Under the pieces are notes generated by a model that searched no databases, was not told the origin of the DNA, and worked only from the letters and a program-made list of their open reading frames with translations. Both the position numbers and the translations under genes were made by a program. Shown piece by piece: positions 6,064 to 6,621 of a stretch of 6,621 nucleotides of DNA. Location: the NCBI GenBank assembly GCA_030527765.1, contig JAUNAE010000214.1, positions 1 through 6,621 on the forward strand, read 5' to 3'. The stretch is from Eubacteriales bacterium. GTDB lineage: Bacteria > Bacillota_A > Clostridia > Lachnospirales > Lachnospiraceae. How positions within the stretch are numbered: position 1 is the stretch's first letter; each line of letters starts with the position of its first letter.

Positions 6064-6143
6064 TTCCTCCTTACACTGCTCAATGGAAACGAGATGTTTG
6101 CTTTGGCGGAGACTTTTGAATTTTTTTCAAATTCTTTTTTCAT
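6054..6143 (-). CDS. Possible 29-residue leader peptide A
   Basis: ATG at 6143 to TAG at 6054. The peptide begins MKKEFEKNSK and contains VSAKANISFPLSS; its final SVRRKCH encodes the AAGGAGG site used by the next small ORF. Its SAK-x3-SFPL-x-S core and frame are shared with peptide B in the other repeat copy. There is no clear ribosome binding site, and the ATG lies in sequence complementary to the loop of the upstream terminator, which could mask or expose it. It is Lys-rich, short and without known relatives. Confidence 0.35.
   Translation of the reverse strand: MKKEFEKNSKVSAKANISFPLSSVRRKCH
6082..6140. repeat. Leader direct repeat, copy 2
   Basis: AATGGAAACGAG (6082-6093), nine variable bases, TTGGCGGA (6103-6110), then an AT hairpin (TTTGAA 6115-6120 with TTCAAA 6126-6131) and a T6 run (6135-6140) on the plus strand. 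The two 12- and 8-base cores are identical to copy 1 with identical spacing while the bases between differ, so the cores look selected. Confidence 0.65.
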
Positions 6144-6168
6144 TGGATGTTTGCGTTCTTTTGGGCAG

Positions 6169-6202
6169 AAAAAATCCTCCGATCCAATGAACGACCGGAG
6201 GA
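6169..6202 (-). terminator. Intrinsic terminator in the primase leader
   Basis: On the minus strand, TCCTCCG (6202-6196), a 14-base loop and CGGAGGA (6181-6175) form a perfect 7-bp GC-rich stem followed by TTTTTT (6174-6169). No minus-strand gene precedes it in the window, so it probably stops short leader or small RNA transcripts before the primase. The loop carries TTCATTGGAT, complementary to ATCCAATGAA just downstream (6148-6139), allowing an alternative fold. Phage P4 controls its alpha primase by leader termination; similarity of mechanism is inference. Confidence 0.6.
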
Positions 6203-6207
6203 AATGG

Positions 6208-6219
6208 AATTCTAGAATT
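6208..6219. promoter_or_regulatory. Palindromic operator-like site AATTCTAGAATT
   Basis: A perfect 12-bp palindrome in the divergent region between the primase leader and the regulator gene, upstream of the terminator. It is a candidate operator for the adjacent Cro/C1-type repressor or another regulator. Binding has not been shown. Confidence 0.35.
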
Positions 6220-6234
6220 GCAATGAGTACCTAG

Positions 6235-6263
6235 TAGATATTTTCACGTATTCGTGATAAAAT
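6235..6263 (+). promoter_or_regulatory. Putative extended -10 promoter and operator for the regulator gene
   Basis: TGATAAAAT at 6255-6263 fits an extended -10 element (TGnTAtAAT). No strong -35 is seen at the proper distance (around 6235-6240). An inverted repeat, TCACG-TATT-CGTGA (6244-6257), overlaps the spacer and -10, a typical position for autorepression. It would give a leader of about 30 bases before the ATG at 6302. Confidence 0.4.
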
Positions 6264-6301
6264 AGAAGGCAGTTGATGACTATAGTTTATGGAGGAAAAT
6301 C

Positions 6302-6517
6302 ATGGCTATTACATATAAGAAGTTATTTCATTTATTGATTGATCGTGAGATGACACCTGCACAGCTCCAGAAGGAAGCTGGCTACAGTGCAAATATATCG
6401 ACAAGGCTCAGACGTGATCACTATGTATCACTGGAGTCCATGGAAAAGATCTGTCGTGTACTGAATTGTAAGGTAGACGACATTATCGAATTTATACCGG
6501 ACGAAAAAGAAGAATAA
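6302..6517 (+). CDS. Cro/C1-type (YozG-like) helix-turn-helix regulator
   Basis: A 71-residue DNA-binding protein consisting almost only of a five-helix HTH domain. Helix 1 is YKKLFHLLIDREM, helices 2-3 are TPAQLQKEAGYSANISTRLRRD (residues about 18-39), followed by SLESMEKICRVLNCKVDDIIEFIP, the usual C-terminal half of the HTH_26/YozG group, with an acidic tail. The ATG at 6302 has GGAGG at 6291-6295. It is divergent from the primase module and 79 bases upstream of the probable hsdM start on the same strand. Proteins of this type commonly precede type I restriction-modification operons in Firmicutes, so it may control those genes, the primase leader, or both. The operator-like palindromes upstream support autoregulation. 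Confidence 0.88.
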   Translation: MAITYKKLFHLLIDREMTPAQLQKEAGYSANISTRLRRDHYVSLESMEKICRVLNCKVDDIIEFIPDEKEE

Positions 6518-6596
6518 ACACACCTCTTCTGTGTGGTTATGCAAGCCACCGGCACCACAGGCAGTGTCTATTCTCTACAACCATGGAGGAATAGAA

Positions 6597-6621
6597 ATGA
6601 TTAATATAAGGAAACTGGAGG
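6597..6621 (+). CDS. hsdM: Start of a probable type I restriction-modification methyltransferase subunit (truncated by window)
   Basis: Only eight codons are visible, MINIRKLE, preceded by GGAGG at 6585-6589 with seven bases spacing. From memory, HsdM proteins of Firmicutes often begin NIRKLEAELWESADLLR, so this is likely the N-terminus of the DNA methyltransferase subunit of a type I system. The small HTH gene directly upstream fits this. With so few residues the assignment is tentative. If right, the element carries host-defence cargo next to its replication module. Confidence 0.5.

Noticed and set aside
6516..6538. Hairpin after the regulator gene (CACAC at 6519-6523 with GTGTG at 6531-6535)
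   Set aside because: The stem is only five pairs with no T-run, so a terminator is not supported; the regulator and hsdM-like gene may be co-transcribed.
1..6621. CRISPR array, tRNA, rRNA or insertion sequence
   Set aside because: No regularly spaced repeats, no tRNA-like cloverleaf or rRNA sequence, and no transposase or terminal inverted repeats were seen on either strand.

Overview
The window looks like most of an integrated satellite-type mobile element (phage-inducible-island or P4 style) from a low-to-mid GC Firmicute, probably a gut Clostridium/Lachnospiraceae-type host. The host call is an inference from strong AGGAGG-type ribosome binding sites on almost every gene, a Tn916-type integrase/excisionase pair and moderate GC. 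No host gene or attachment site is visible, so the ends of the element lie outside the window.

Layout, right to left on the minus strand: a complex leader (about 5945-6300), a large P4-type primase-helicase (3616-5928), an AT-rich origin-like segment (about 3525-3609), a possible 52-residue CxxC microprotein (3443-3601), an unknown 103-residue protein (3135-3446), a GC-rich cos-like gap (3012-3134), an unknown 96-residue protein (2721-3011), an HK97-fold major capsid protein (1800-2717), a Tn916-type Xis (1524-1742), a structured gap (1410-1523), a second excisionase-like protein (1170-1409), and a Tn916-type tyrosine integrase that lacks only its last residues (2-1198). On the plus strand, diverging from the primase leader, are a Cro/C1-type regulator (6302-6517) and the first eight codons of what looks like hsdM of a type I restriction-modification system (6597 onward).

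Proposed logic: Int and Xis move the element. The primase-helicase replicates it from an adjacent iteron-like origin. The cos-like site and capsid protein point to packaging, presumably with help from a phage, because no terminase, portal, protease or tail gene is present here. The restriction-modification genes are likely defence cargo. The most unusual points are the lone, scaffold-less major capsid gene in a replication/integration module, the cos-like and origin-like sites, and a primase leader with duplicated peptide-coding repeats and an intrinsic terminator whose loop can pair with downstream leader RNA.
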